A stretch of 64,000 nucleotides of DNA from Pseudoxanthomonas indica (GCF_900167565.1 NZ_FUZV01000002.1:1550001-1614000); one strand, 5' to 3'. Counted from the first letter of the stretch, positions 36,060-45,871 are shown. Program-made: numbers and translations. The notes: a model not told the origin generated them from the sequence alone.

Positions 36060-38435
36060 GTGGCAAAAGCGAGCTCCGACAATCCCACTGCTGCCGCCAA
36101 GGTCAAGGGCGCCAACGCCGCCGCGCGCAAGCAGCCGGCCGCCGCCAACCCGCGCCGCCAGCGGCTGTGGCGCGACCTGGCGCTGATCGCGATCGCGCCC
36201 TTGCTGCTGTATCTGTTCGCCAGCCTGTTTTCCTTTTCGCCCGATGATCCCAGCTGGTCGCAGGCGGGCAGCGTTACCGCGCCGATCCACAACTGGGGCG
36301 GGCGAGTCGGAGCCTACCTGTCGGATCTGTTGCTGTACCTGTGCGGCTATGTCGCCTTCCTGCTGCCGGTGATCCTGGGTGCGGTCGCCTGGATCGCCTT
36401 GTTCGGCATGGATACCGATGGCGATGGCGAAGCCGATCTCGGACCGGCCTTGCGGCTGGTGGGCATGGTGGGCTTCCTCATCTCGGCCACCGGCCTGCTG
36501 TACCTGCGTGGTTTCTCGGCCGAGCATTTTTCTGCCGGCCCCGGCGGCATCCTCGGCACGCTGGTCGGCAAATCGCTGCTCAGCCTGTTCGGTGGCCTCG
36601 GTGGCAACCTGTTCCTGCTCGCCCTGTTCCTGGTCTCGGTCACGCTGGCCACCGGGTTGTCCTGGTTCGCGGTGATGGAGCGGATCGGCAAGGGCGTGCT
36701 GGCGCTGCCGGGCATGTTCCGCAAGGGCAGCCAGCAGGCGGCGGAATGGCAGCAGACCCGCGCGATGCGCGAGGAACGCGAGGAAGTACGCCGTACCGAC
36801 GCCGTGCAGCGCGCCAAGCGCGAGCCGGTGCGGATCGAGCCGCCGCCGGCGCCGGTCATCGAGAAGAGCGAGCGGGCCAAGCGCGAGCAGCAGATTCCGC
36901 TGTTCCATGGCACCGGCGGCGATGAGTCCGGCCTGCCGCCGCTGTCGCTGCTGGACGATCCCAAGCCGCAGACCAAGGGCTATTCCGAGGAAACCCTGGA
37001 AACCCTGTCGCGCCAGATCGAATTCAAGCTCAAGGATTTCCGCATCGATGCGCAGGTGGTGGGCGCCTACCCGGGCCCGGTGATCACGCGCTTTGAAATG
37101 GAGCCGGCGCCGGGCGTCAAGGTCAGCCAGATCAGTTCGCTGGACAAGGACATCGCGCGCGGCCTGAGCGTCAAGTCGGTGCGCGTGGTCGATGTGATCC
37201 CGGGCAAGTCGGTGATCGGCCTGGAGATCCCCAATACCAGCCGCGAGATGATCTTCCTGAGCGAGTTGCTGCGCTCCAAGGAGTACGACAAGTCCGGCAG
37301 CCCGCTCACGCTGGCGCTGGGCAAGGACATCGCCGGTCGCCCGACCGTGGCCGATCTGGCGCGCATGCCGCACCTGCTGGTGGCCGGCACCACCGGCTCG
37401 GGCAAGTCGGTGGCGGTCAATGCGATGGTGCTGAGCCTGTTGTACAAGGCCAGCCCGAAAGATCTGCGCATGCTGATGATCGATCCCAAGATGCTGGAAC
37501 TCAGCGTGTACCAGGGCATTCCGCATCTGCTGGCGCCGGTGGTCACCGACATGAAGGAGGCCGCCAACGGCCTGCGCTGGTGCGTGGCCGAAATGGAGCG
37601 GCGCTACAAGTTGATGAGCGCGGTGGGCGTGCGCAACCTGGCCGGCTTCAACAAGAAGGTCAAGGATGCGCAGGACGCCGGCCAGCCGTTGATGGACCCG
37701 CTGTTCAAGCCCAATCCGGATCTGGCCGAAGCGCCGCGTCCGCTGGAGCCGATGCCCTTCATCGTCATCTTCATCGACGAATTCGCCGACATGATGATGA
37801 TCGTCGGCAAGAAGGTCGAAGAACTGATTGCGCGCCTGGCGCAGAAGGCACGCGCCGCCGGCATCCACCTGATCCTGGCCACCCAGCGTCCCTCGGTGGA
37901 CGTGATCACCGGCCTGATCAAGGCCAACATCCCGACCCGCATCGCCTTCCAGGTCAGCTCGAAAATCGACTCGCGCACCATCCTGGATCAGTCCGGTGCC
38001 GAAACCCTGCTTGGACATGGCGACATGCTCTATCTGCCGCCCGGCACCGCCATGCCCGAGCGTATCCACGGCGCGTTCGTCAGCGACGAGGAAGTCCATC
38101 GCGTGGTCGAACATCTCAAGGCCACCGGCAGCGCCGACTACATCGAAGGCGTGCTGGAAGAAGTGCAGACCCTGGGCGATGGCATCGTGGTCGGACCCAC
38201 CGGATTGCCGGAGAGTGGCGGCGGTGCGGGCGATGAAAGTGATCCGTTGTACGACGAAGCCGTGCGCATCGTCACCGAGAGCCGGCGTGCTTCGATCTCC
38301 GGCGTGCAGCGTCGCCTGAAGATTGGCTACAACCGTGCGGCCCGCTTGATCGAAGCCATGGAAGCCGCCGGCGTGGTGACGCCGCCCGAACACAATGGCG
38401 ATCGCCAGGTGCTGGCGCCGCCGCCGCCGCGCTAG
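36060..38435 (+). CDS. ftsK: DNA translocase FtsK
   Basis: A 791-residue FtsK/SpoIIIE translocase that couples chromosome dimer resolution to division. About four N-terminal membrane helices are followed by a short linker (about 220-300), the motor with Walker A at 443-450 (GTTGSGKS) and [13 protein letters not shown], and the gamma winged helix ([20 protein letters not shown]) that reads KOPS sites. I chose the GTG at 36060; another GTG at 36033 has no ribosome site. The linker is much shorter than in E. coli FtsK. lolA and rarA follow as in enterobacteria. Confidence 0.95.
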   Translation: MAKASSDNPTAAAKVKGANAAARKQPAAANPRRQRLWRDLALIAIAPLLLYLFASLFSFSPDDPSWSQAGSVTAPIHNWGGRVGAYLSDLLLYLCGYVAFLLPVILGAVAWIALFGMDTDGDGEADLGPALRLVGMVGFLISATGLLYLRGFSAEHFSAGPGGILGTLVGKSLLSLFGGLGGNLFLLALFLVSVTLATGLSWFAVMERIGKGVLALPGMFRKGSQQAAEWQQTRAMREEREEVRRTDAVQRAKREPVRIEPPPAPVIEKSERAKREQQIPLFHGTGGDESGLPPLSLLDDPKPQTKGYSEETLETLSRQIEFKLKDFRIDAQVVGAYPGPVITRFEMEPAPGVKVSQISSLDKDIARGLSVKSVRVVDVIPGKSVIGLEIPNTSREMIFLSELLRSKEYDKSGSPLTLALGKDIAGRPTVADLARMPHLLVAGTTGSGKSVAVNAMVLSLLYKASPKDLRMLMIDPKMLELSVYQGIPHLLAPVVTDMKEAANGLRWCVAEMERRYKLMSAVGVRNLAGFNKKVKDAQDAGQPLMDPLFKPNPDLAEAPRPLEPMPFIVIFIDEFADMMMIVGKKVEELIARLAQKARAAGIHLILATQRPSVDVITGLIKANIPTRIAFQVSSKIDSRTILDQSGAETLLGHGDMLYLPPGTAMPERIHGAFVSDEEVHRVVEHLKATGSADYIEGVLEEVQTLGDGIVVGPTGLPESGGGAGDESDPLYDEAVRIVTESRRASISGVQRRLKIGYNRAARLIEAMEAAGVVTPPEHNGDRQVLAPPPPR

Positions 38436-38557
38436 CCCCTCGGCTGAACGCAGCCGGGCCTACGTCCGCGTTGGCGGGCCCGGCCATGCATCCGATTCAT
38501 CTTGTTTGTCTCACACTCCCGCCCATTCCCCTCACGTCGCCCAGGACGCCCACGACG

Positions 38558-39184
38558 ATGAAAGCCATTGCCCGCCCCGTACTCTTTCTCGCCACCGCCT
38601 TGCTCGCCAGCCAGGCCTGGGCCGGCGCACGCGATCAACTGAAGACGTTCACCACCGGCCTGAAAGGGCTGGACGGCCAGTTCGTACAGCAGGTGCATGA
38701 CGGGGGCGGCAAGCTCAAGGAAACTTCCAGCGGCAGCGTCGCGCTGTCGGCGCCGCGCCTGTTCCGCTGGGAATACAACAAGCCATTCGAGCAGTTGATC
38801 GTGGCCGATGGCAAGAAGGTCTGGGTCTACGACCCGGATCTGAAGCAGGCCACCGTGCGCGATCAGGGCGTGGAAGAACAGAACAGCCCACTGTCGGCGC
38901 TGATTGACCCGGGCAAGCTGGACCAGCAGTTCAACGTCAAGGAAGGTGGCAGCCAGAACGGCCTGGAGTGGCTGACGCTCACGCCCAAGCGCGAAGGCGA
39001 CGCCAGCTTCCAGTCGGCGCGTCTGGGTTTCAATGCCCAGGGCCTGGCGCAGATGGAAGTGGTGGACGCGGTTGGCCAGCGCACCACGCTCAAGTTCAGC
39101 GGCTGGAAGCGCAACCCCAGCTTCGCCAGCGGCACCTTCAAGTACGCCCCTGGCGCCGGCGTGGACGTGGTCGGCGGCGACTGA
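38558..39184 (+). CDS. lolA: Outer-membrane lipoprotein carrier LolA
   Basis: A 208-residue periplasmic chaperone that takes lipoproteins from LolCDE to LolB. It has a signal peptide ending in SQAWA, and the LolA motifs LKGLDGQFVQQV, SGSVALSAPRLFRWEY and DPDLKQATVRD. The ATG at 38558 starts the signal peptide; the frame is open to 38471. It stands between ftsK and rarA. Confidence 0.93.
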   Translation: MKAIARPVLFLATALLASQAWAGARDQLKTFTTGLKGLDGQFVQQVHDGGGKLKETSSGSVALSAPRLFRWEYNKPFEQLIVADGKKVWVYDPDLKQATVRDQGVEEQNSPLSALIDPGKLDQQFNVKEGGSQNGLEWLTLTPKREGDASFQSARLGFNAQGLAQMEVVDAVGQRTTLKFSGWKRNPSFASGTFKYAPGAGVDVVGGD

Positions 39185-39264
39185 GGCCAGGTAGGCGGGG
39201 ATCGATGCCCCTGTAGGAGGGGTTGGCCAGACGTGCGTCTGTCAGAAGCCAGCCCCGAAGCCGT

Positions 39265-39270
39265 TACAAT
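39265..39270 (+). promoter_or_regulatory. Candidate -10, leaderless start of rarA
   Basis: TACAAT ends 6 bases before the GTG at 39277 (CCCCGG between). The spacing is identical to clpS and the LytTR gene. No ribosome binding site is present. Confidence 0.45.
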
Positions 39271-39276
39271 CCCCGG

Positions 39277-40644
39277 GTGCCCAAGGCGACCCGGAAAAAC
39301 CGCAGCCCCTTCCAGCAGCACGATGATCTGCTGAGCGTGGATCGCACGGCGATGCGGCCGCTTGCCGAACGCATGCGGCCGCACACGCTGGACGAGATGG
39401 TCGGTCAGCGCCGCCTGCTCGCCGAAGGCAGCGCACTTCGCCGCGCGGTGGAATCAGGCCGCATCCATTCAATGATCCTGTGGGGTCCGCCCGGTTGCGG
39501 CAAGACCACCCTGGCGCTGTTGCTGGCGCAGTATGCCGAAGCCGAATTCGTCGCCATTTCCGCCGTGCTGTCCGGCTTGCCGGAAGTGCGCGCGGTGCTG
39601 GCCGAAGCGGCGCAGCGTTTCGCCGAAGGCCGCCGCACGGTTCTGTTCGTCGACGAAGTGCATCGCTTCAACAAGACCCAGCAGGATGCGTTCCTGCCGC
39701 ATATCGAGCGCGGCACCATCGTGTTTGTCGGCGCCACCACGGAAAACCCTTCCTTCGAACTGAACTCGGCGCTGCTTTCACGCTGCCGCGTGCATGTGAT
39801 GGAAGCCGTCTCCACCGACGACATCGTCCAGGCGCTGCAACGTGCACTCGACGACGAGGAACGTGGCCTGGGCGGGCAGGGCATCGTGGCCAGCGCCGAA
39901 TCGCTGCGCGAGATTGCCGGCGCCGCCGATGGCGACGTGCGCCGTGCGCTGACCCTGCTGGAAATCGCCGCCGAACTGGCGGCCGATGAAGGCAATTCCA
40001 TTACCCCGCACACGCTGGCGCAGGTGCTGGCCGATCGCACGCGCCGCTTCGACAAGGGCGGCGAACAGTTCTACGACCAGATTTCGGCGCTGCACAAGTC
40101 GGTGCGCAGTTCCAATCCCGATGGCGCAGTGTACTGGCTGGCGCGCATGCTCGATGGCGGTTGCGATCCCGTGTACCTGGCGCGTCGCCTGACCCGGATG
40201 GCGGTGGAGGACATCGGCCTGGCCGATCCGCGCGCGCTGCAGATGGCGGTGGATGCGTGGGATACCTACGAACGGCTTGGCAGCCCGGAAGGCGATCTGG
40301 CGCTGGCGCAGGTGGCGATCTATCTGGCCAGCACGGCCAAGTCCAACGCCGCTTACATGGCTTTCAACCAGGCGCGCAGCGATGTGCGCGAGTACGGTAC
40401 GCAGGACGTGCCACTGCACCTGCGCAATGCACCGACCAAGCTGATGAAGCAATTGGGCTATGGCAGCGGCTACCAGTACGACCACGATGCGGCAGGCGGC
40501 ATCGCCCTGGATCAAACCGCCTTCCCGGATGCCATGGGCGAACGAGTTTACTACGAACCGGTCGAGCGCGGCCTCGAGATCAAGCTCAAGGAGAAACTCG
40601 ATCGCCTGCGCACACAACGGCGACAGGCGCGCGGCGAAGACTGA
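39277..40644 (+). CDS. rarA: Replication-associated recombination protein RarA (MgsA)
   Basis: A 455-residue AAA+ clamp-loader-like ATPase that acts at stalled replication forks. Walker A is GPPGCGKTT, Walker B FVDEVHRFN, and sensor GATTENPSFELNSALLSR. The C-terminal tetramerisation part (SDVREYGTQDVPLHLRNAPT) is complete. I chose GTG 39277; the longer frame begins at a TTG, and an ATG at 39352 would cut conserved sequence. Confidence 0.93.
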   Translation: MPKATRKNRSPFQQHDDLLSVDRTAMRPLAERMRPHTLDEMVGQRRLLAEGSALRRAVESGRIHSMILWGPPGCGKTTLALLLAQYAEAEFVAISAVLSGLPEVRAVLAEAAQRFAEGRRTVLFVDEVHRFNKTQQDAFLPHIERGTIVFVGATTENPSFELNSALLSRCRVHVMEAVSTDDIVQALQRALDDEERGLGGQGIVASAESLREIAGAADGDVRRALTLLEIAAELAADEGNSITPHTLAQVLADRTRRFDKGGEQFYDQISALHKSVRSSNPDGAVYWLARMLDGGCDPVYLARRLTRMAVEDIGLADPRALQMAVDAWDTYERLGSPEGDLALAQVAIYLASTAKSNAAYMAFNQARSDVREYGTQDVPLHLRNAPTKLMKQLGYGSGYQYDHDAAGGIALDQTAFPDAMGERVYYEPVERGLEIKLKEKLDRLRTQRRQARGED

Positions 40645-40650
40645 GCGCGC

Positions 40651-41034
40651 TCAGCGCAACAGGCGCACGCTGGCAATGCCCAGCGCGGTCATCAACAACG
40701 AGCCGAACACATGGCTGCCAATCACCGTGGCGGCCCAGCCGTATTGCTGGCGCAGGATCAGTTGCATGGTCTCGGCCGAGAAACTCGAGAACGTGGTCAG
40801 CCCGCCCAGCAAACCGGTGATCACGAACAGGCGCCACTCCGGCGACACCTGCGGGTGGGTGGAGAACCACGCCATCGCCATGCCGATCACATAGCCGCCA
40901 ATCAGGTTCGCGGCGAGCGTGCCATAGGGGAAGGGACCGTCCGCCGGGTTGAGCCAGATACTCAGTCCCCAGCGGGCCCAGGCGCCCAGCGTTGCGCCCA
41001 GGGCAATGGCGAACAGCGACTGCAACACCGGCAT
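40651..41034 (-). CDS. crcB: Fluoride exporter CrcB (Fluc)
   Basis: A 127-residue, four-helix fluoride channel. It shows GATLGAWARWGLS, the conserved GTLAANLIGGYVIG and GGLTTFSSFSAE segment that lines the pore. Fluc proteins work as antiparallel dimers. ATG 41034 has GAGG close upstream; a TTG at 41049 is less likely. It converges on rarA. I saw no fluoride riboswitch before it. Confidence 0.93.
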   Translation of the reverse strand: MPVLQSLFAIALGATLGAWARWGLSIWLNPADGPFPYGTLAANLIGGYVIGMAMAWFSTHPQVSPEWRLFVITGLLGGLTTFSSFSAETMQLILRQQYGWAATVIGSHVFGSLLMTALGIASVRLLR

Positions 41035-41307
41035 TACCTCGCGTGACAACGTTGAGAACAGGTCTGGCGACCTCGACAGAAGGCCGGACGGATCGCCGAT
41101 GTGCTGCCGCTTGAACGCTGGCCCGCACCGGCGCCGGCTACCGATTGTCGGTCGAAAAAAGACCTTTTTGTGCGGCAGACGAGCGGCAAACGCCTTAGCG
41201 GAATCATAACAACTGGGCCAGAGATAACTAACATTTAATGTGCAAGCGTGACGGGCGTCGTTTTTTAGCGCCTCCCCTGGGCGCCAGACGACTCAAGGAG
41301 AAAAACA
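41035..41307 (+). other. Promoter region of the glycine-rich secretion cluster
   Basis: These 273 bases contain no convincing gene. The right half is AT-rich for the window (around 41205-41245, with TAACATTTAAT) and is the likely promoter. A small GACGGGCGTC hairpin followed by six T (near 41250-41268) could be an attenuator. AAGGAG precedes the ATG at 41308. Confidence 0.5.
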
Positions 41308-42555
41308 ATGTGCACACGTAAGACTCTCATTGCATCCGCGGTGCTTCTGGGACTCGGTCTTTCGGGACAGGCATTCGCACAGGCAACAAGCAACGAAAGT
41401 GGTGCTGGTGATGACATCGTGGTCGCGGTCGACCTGGATGCCACCGACAGCAGCACTCATGATGACAGCGACAACAGCAACCACAGCAAGGCCTGGTCGG
41501 ACGGCTACGGCACGGCAGCCGCCAGCAATGGCAGCACCGCGACCTCGACCTTCTCCAACTCGTTCAACAGCAGCAAGGCGATCGCCGAAACCAAGCTGAT
41601 CGGCAGCGTTTCGGGCGTGGGCGTGAGCGACATTGGCAACTCCGCCAAGAACTGGGGCAGTGCTGATGGCGGACGCGGCGGCAGCGGTGGCGACGGCTAC
41701 GGCGGCAAGGCCTATGCTGGTGACGGCGATGGCGGCAAGGCGATCGGCGGCGACGGCGACAGTGGCCGGGCATCCGGTGGCGGCGGCTACAGCGGCAAGG
41801 CCTATGCCGGTGACGGCGACGGCGCCCGCGGCAGTGGCGGCGACGGCGGAGACGGTGGCAATGCCAAGGGTTACGGCGCAAGCGGCGGTGACGGCAAGGC
41901 CGGTAGCGGTCATGCCCTGGCCGGCAGCGCAGCCGGTGGTGGCGGTGCCAAGGCCGGTGGTTGGGGCGGTGGCAAGGCCAACGGCGGAGACGGCGGAGAC
42001 GGCGGCTACGTGCGTGAGCGCGGTGCTGGCGATGCGTCCGGCGCAGGTGGTGCAGGCGGCGCCGGTGGCGCAGGCGGCACCAATGGCGATGGCACTGCAA
42101 CCGCAACGGGCGGCGCAGGCACCTCGGGCGCAGCAACGTCCACCAGTGGCGCAGCCACCGGTACCGGCGGTGCCGGCGGCTCCGTGGCCTCCAATGGTGG
42201 TGCGGCAGGTGCAGGCGCAGCCGGCACCGGCGGTTCCGGCACGGGTGGTGCGGCAACCTCGGGTGATGGCACCGGTGGTGCCGGCACGTCCGGCGACGGC
42301 ACCGGTGGCTCGGCCACGGCAGGTGCGGGCACCGGTGGTGGTGCCTGGGGTGGTGCAGGCACCGGCGCAGCAGGGGGCGCAGGTGGTGCAGGCGGCGCGG
42401 TGACCAACGATGCAGGTGCGTTCAACATGTCGAACAACATGACCAGCGTCGGCCAGTCCGCCGCGGGCATCATGGTGGCGGCACAGAACAGCGGCATGGC
42501 CTCGCTGATCCAGCAGGGCATCACCGTGCAAGCCAACCTGACCGTAGGCCCATAA
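41308..42555 (+). CDS. Glycine-rich exported protein, possible amyloid or matrix subunit
   Basis: A 415-residue protein with a signal peptide (LIASAVLLGLGLSGQAFA). Residues 110-370 are almost pure Gly/Ala/Asp/Ser/Thr with imperfect repeats (GGKAYAGDGDGG, SGKAYAGDGDGA, and GTGGAGTSGDGTGG units). The last 45 residues are not repetitive and contain NMSNNMTSVGQSAAGIMVAAQ, an N/Q-rich beta-prone end. It is the first of five genes encoding exported proteins including a C39 peptidase and an outer-membrane channel, so it is probably the exported structural product. Extracellular matrix or adhesin is also possible. It has no family name known to me. Confidence 0.7.
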   Translation: MCTRKTLIASAVLLGLGLSGQAFAQATSNESGAGDDIVVAVDLDATDSSTHDDSDNSNHSKAWSDGYGTAAASNGSTATSTFSNSFNSSKAIAETKLIGSVSGVGVSDIGNSAKNWGSADGGRGGSGGDGYGGKAYAGDGDGGKAIGGDGDSGRASGGGGYSGKAYAGDGDGARGSGGDGGDGGNAKGYGASGGDGKAGSGHALAGSAAGGGGAKAGGWGGGKANGGDGGDGGYVRERGAGDASGAGGAGGAGGAGGTNGDGTATATGGAGTSGAATSTSGAATGTGGAGGSVASNGGAAGAGAAGTGGSGTGGAATSGDGTGGAGTSGDGTGGSATAGAGTGGGAWGGAGTGAAGGAGGAGGAVTNDAGAFNMSNNMTSVGQSAAGIMVAAQNSGMASLIQQGITVQANLTVGP

Positions 42556-42687
42556 GCGCTCCTGGTCTGCCTGTCTGCTCCTGCAGACAGGCAGCCTGCA
42601 TGCGCGAAATCCGATCCCGCCCGCGTGGCGGGATCGGTACTGCTGTCAGTCGCGCATGGACGGAACGCATGGCAAAGGAGAATGACC

Positions 42688-43170
42688 ATGCAGTCCCCAG
42701 TTTCCGAGCAATTGCGGTCAACCCGGTTGCGACGTCGGCTCCTCTTGTGGGCTGGCCTGGCCAGTCTCGTGCTGCCCGGCATGGCGTGGGCAGCCGATCC
42801 GGCTGCGGTGGTCGCGGATCCGGCACAGACCAGCGCCGCGGCCGCGCCTGAAACGACTCTTCCAATCCCGCTGCCCAGCCAATGGACGGCAATGAAAGAA
42901 CGCAGCGTCAACCTGCTGGGCGCGCCGGTCGGCGTGGCCCGCCTGGAGACGATGCGCGGCGGCGAAGACAAGCACGAGAGCGTCATCCTGGTCGATGGCA
43001 AGGTCGACAACAACACGGCCGATCACATCATCAGCGGTAGCAACACCATTACCGATACCGCCTTTGACAGCGCCAACGGCATCAACACCATCATCCAGAA
43101 CACCGGGACCAACGTCCTGATCCAGAACGCGATGGTGGTGAACGTCAACTTCGGGGGCACGCCACAGTGA
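42688..43170 (+). CDS. Small exported protein with RGG motif and N-rich end
   Basis: A 160-residue protein with a signal peptide ending in GMAWA. At residues 84-92 it has ARLETMRGG, nearly the same as the motif in the gene two places downstream. After it comes an N/I/T-rich beta-prone tail (INTIIQNTGTNVLIQNAMVV). ATG 42688 has AAAGGAG at 7 bases; an ATG at 42682 is too close. Its stop overlaps the start of the C39 peptidase gene (GTGA). The double glycine resembles a C39 cleavage site, so it is a candidate substrate. Confidence 0.7.
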   Translation: MQSPVSEQLRSTRLRRRLLLWAGLASLVLPGMAWAADPAAVVADPAQTSAAAAPETTLPIPLPSQWTAMKERSVNLLGAPVGVARLETMRGGEDKHESVILVDGKVDNNTADHIISGSNTITDTAFDSANGINTIIQNTGTNVLIQNAMVVNVNFGGTPQ

Positions 43171-43856
43171 AATCGCGGCGCATCGCCAGCATCCTTCTCA
43201 TGCTGTCGGTGGCATGCGCACCGTTGCGTGCCGCGGAGGTCCAAGTGCGCGTGCCCACCGGCGGCGCCTACACCATGCGCGTGACCAGCCTGAAGGAAGC
43301 GCGCTTCGGCACCACCATTCCGCAGCAGTACGACTTCAGTTGCGGATCGGCGGCGATCGCCACCTTGCTGACCTACCAGTACAACTATCCGGTCAGCGAG
43401 GAAGAGGTCTTCATGCGCATGTATACGCATGGCGACCAGGCGCGCATCCGCCGCGATGGTTTTTCCCTGCTCGACATGCGCCGTTACCTGCAGTCGCTTG
43501 GCTACGAGGCCGACGGCTTCGAGCTGCCGTTGGAAAAACTGCTGGAAGAGGGCGTACCGGCGATCGTCCTGCTCAACGACCGTGGCTACCGCCATTTCGT
43601 GGTGGTCAAGGGTCTGAAGAATGGCCGCGTGCTGCTGGGCGATCCGGCACGCGGCACCCGCGCCATGCCGCGCTCGCGATTCGATGCGTTGTGGGACAAC
43701 CGCGTGATGTTCGTGGTCCACAACCGGCGCGAACTGGCGCAGTTCAACAATGCACGCGATTGGCGCACGGCGCCGCCGGCGCCGCTGGATATCGGCATCC
43801 AGCGTGACGGCCTGCGCAACTCCACTACGCCACGTCGCGGGCCAGGAGACATCTGA
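43167..43856 (+). CDS. Periplasmic C39-family cysteine peptidase
   Basis: A 229-residue protein with a signal peptide (ILLMLSVACAPLRA) and a C39 peptidase domain: Q53/Q54 and C59 in IPQQYDFSCGSAA, H143 in GYRHFVVVKG, and D159 in LLGDPARG. C39 peptidases cut after double glycines; most are fused to ABC exporters, but this one stands alone and is exported, like FapD of the Pseudomonas functional-amyloid locus. It starts at GTG 43167, overlapping the previous stop. Both its neighbours carry an MRGG motif, which points to processing of those proteins. Confidence 0.88.
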   Translation: MKSRRIASILLMLSVACAPLRAAEVQVRVPTGGAYTMRVTSLKEARFGTTIPQQYDFSCGSAAIATLLTYQYNYPVSEEEVFMRMYTHGDQARIRRDGFSLLDMRRYLQSLGYEADGFELPLEKLLEEGVPAIVLLNDRGYRHFVVVKGLKNGRVLLGDPARGTRAMPRSRFDALWDNRVMFVVHNRRELAQFNNARDWRTAPPAPLDIGIQRDGLRNSTTPRRGPGDI

Positions 43857-43857
43857 C

Positions 43858-44391
43858 ATGGAATGGACAATGGGAAAATCAATCAGCGCCTGCGCGCTGA
43901 TGCTCGGCGCCCCCTTGGCGCAACAGGCCGCCGCACAGGACGTGGACGCGGCCAACAGCTCACCGGCCAAGAATGGCTTCGGCGACGAATGGGTGCCGGT
44001 CGATCCCGCCCGGCTGGACGAGATGCGCGGCGGCTTCGAGTTGCCGTCGGGGCAGGTGCTCTCGTTCGGCATTGAGCGCGCGGTCTACGTCAACGGCGAA
44101 CTGCTGGCCAGCAACACCTTGCGCATCTCTGACCTGTCCAAGGTCAGTGCCGCCGATGTCAAGGCAATGACCGAGTTCAACAAGGGCCTGGTCGTGCAGA
44201 TAGGTGACAACAACACCTTCGAGCCTGCCAAGGTGCCGGGTGCGGTGGTGATCCAGAACACCCTGGACAACCAGCACATCGTCAGCATCACGCGCATGGA
44301 CATCGGCAGCAACGTCTTGTCCAGCTTCCAGGAAATGAATGCCAGCAATGCATTGCATGACAGCCTGATCAACGCAGCCAGCTACTACTAA
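43858..44391 (+). CDS. Small exported protein with RGG motif
   Basis: A 177-residue protein with a signal peptide ending near AQQAAAQ. Residues 51-59 read ARLDEMRGG, matching the motif in the protein encoded at 42688. The part after the motif (LSFGIERAVYVNGEL; VVIQNTLDNQHIVSITRMDI) is beta-prone and shares VIQNT with the other protein. AGGAG lies 9 bases before the ATG, which is one base after the peptidase stop. Possible role: second subunit, nucleator or chaperone of the glycine-rich product. Confidence 0.7.
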   Translation: MEWTMGKSISACALMLGAPLAQQAAAQDVDAANSSPAKNGFGDEWVPVDPARLDEMRGGFELPSGQVLSFGIERAVYVNGELLASNTLRISDLSKVSAADVKAMTEFNKGLVVQIGDNNTFEPAKVPGAVVIQNTLDNQHIVSITRMDIGSNVLSSFQEMNASNALHDSLINAASYY

Positions 44392-44416
44392 CCCCCACCC
44401 ACGTGAGGATTCGCAG

Positions 44417-45871
44417 ATGAAAGGGACGTCGCCGCTGAACCTGATGCTGCTGCCAATGGCCATTGCCGCCGGCCTGTCATCGCCGAATTCCGCGCAGGCC
44501 CAGCAAGCCGCGCCTGCGACGGCGCCGCCTGCGGTGCCGGCCGCCGCGCCCGGTGCGAGTTCGCTGGAAGATTTGCAGCGGCAAATCAACGAGCAGCGCC
44601 TGCGCCTGGAGCAGACGCAGCAGCAACTACAGGTGCAGCAGCAGGAACTGATGCGGCTGCAGGGTGCGTTGAACCAGGAGATTCTCGCCAGCGCACGCGC
44701 GCGTGGAGCGACGGCGCCGGTGCTGGTGCCGTCGTTGAACCAGGGCCCGGTGATGGTGTCGCCGCCGGCGCCGGCGGCACAAGGCGCGGTGGTCGCGCAG
44801 AACGCGGCCGCGTCCGCACCGGCAACGACCGCCGTCGCCGCAGCGCAGGACCCGGCCAAACCGCCTCAAGAGAATGCGCCACAGCCGGTGGGACAGGCGC
44901 CGGAATCCGACTCACGCCCACCGGAGGTGGCGCAAATTTTCGATCAGCCCGGCGTGCTCACGCCGCGCGGGAAATTCGTGCTCGAACCCTCGGTCCAATA
45001 CGGCTACTCGTCCAATGATCGCGTGTCGCTAGTGGGCTACACGGTCATTCCCGCGATCCTGATCGGCCTGATCGATGTCCGCCAGGTCAAGACCACCACG
45101 GCGGTGACCACCCTGACCGGGCGCTACGGTCTGACCCGCCGTTTCGAACTGGAAGGCAAGCTGCCTTACGTCTACATCAACGGCGACACGGTCAGCCGCG
45201 AGATCTTCACCGGCACCGCGCAGGATCGCGTCTTCAATGCCGATGGCAACGGCATGGGCGATGTCGAGATGACCGCCCGCTACCAGATCAATGAAGGCGC
45301 GGCCGACAAGCCGTTCTACATTGGCTGGCTGCGCTACAAGAGCCGCACCGGCCGGGATCTGTTCGAAGTGGTCACCGACTGCGTGACCCGCTGCGTGCAG
45401 AACACCACCGGCACCGGCTTGCCGCTGGAGCTGCCGACCGGCAGTGGCTTCGAAGCCGTGCAGCCCGGCCTGACTTGGTTGTTCCCGTCCGACCCGGTGG
45501 TGTTCTTCGGCAGCCTGAGCTACCTGTACAACTTCGAACGCCACAACGTGCAGCGCAAGCTGCTGCTCGGCCAGACCGAGGAACTCGGCAACATCAAGGC
45601 CGGCGACATCATCGGCCTGAATCTAGGCCTGGGCCTGGCCTTGAATGAAAAAGCCGCCATCAGCATCGGTTACGAAATGAACAGCATCGGCAAGACCGAA
45701 CAGAATGGCCGCGACGCGCCCGGTTCGGTGCGCATCACCCTGGCCTCGCTGCTGCTCGGCGGCACCTATCGCTTCAACGATCACGTCTCGCTCAACGTGG
45801 CGCTGGGCGCGGGCGTGACCGGTGATACCCCCGATGTCTCGCTGACCGCGCGCGTTCCGATTACCTTCTGA
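44417..45871 (+). CDS. Outer-membrane beta-barrel with coiled-coil, FapF-like
   Basis: A 484-residue protein: signal peptide, an Ala/Pro-rich stretch, a coiled coil (about 45-95, LRLEQTQQQLQVQQQELMRL), a disordered linker, and a C-terminal region from about 175 with alternating beta strands ending in phenylalanine (ARVPITF), typical of outer-membrane barrels. FapF, the Pseudomonas amyloid secretion channel, has the same order of coiled coil and barrel. As last gene after the glycine-rich protein and C39 peptidase it is the likely exit pore. It converges on the GMC oxidoreductase gene 10 bases away. Confidence 0.75.
   Translation: MKGTSPLNLMLLPMAIAAGLSSPNSAQAQQAAPATAPPAVPAAAPGASSLEDLQRQINEQRLRLEQTQQQLQVQQQELMRLQGALNQEILASARARGATAPVLVPSLNQGPVMVSPPAPAAQGAVVAQNAAASAPATTAVAAAQDPAKPPQENAPQPVGQAPESDSRPPEVAQIFDQPGVLTPRGKFVLEPSVQYGYSSNDRVSLVGYTVIPAILIGLIDVRQVKTTTAVTTLTGRYGLTRRFELEGKLPYVYINGDTVSREIFTGTAQDRVFNADGNGMGDVEMTARYQINEGAADKPFYIGWLRYKSRTGRDLFEVVTDCVTRCVQNTTGTGLPLELPTGSGFEAVQPGLTWLFPSDPVVFFGSLSYLYNFERHNVQRKLLLGQTEELGNIKAGDIIGLNLGLGLALNEKAAISIGYEMNSIGKTEQNGRDAPGSVRITLASLLLGGTYRFNDHVSLNVALGAGVTGDTPDVSLTARVPITF

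Noticed and set aside
36042..38393. Long minus-strand frame over ftsK
   Set aside because: Antisense shadow of ftsK.
41035..41160. Fluoride riboswitch before crcB
   Set aside because: No match to the conserved crcB-motif pseudoknot could be found in the leader.
41293..42531. Minus-strand frame over the glycine-rich gene
   Set aside because: It mirrors the glycine-codon repeats. The plus-strand frame has a signal peptide, a ribosome site and a coherent cluster, so it is the coding one.
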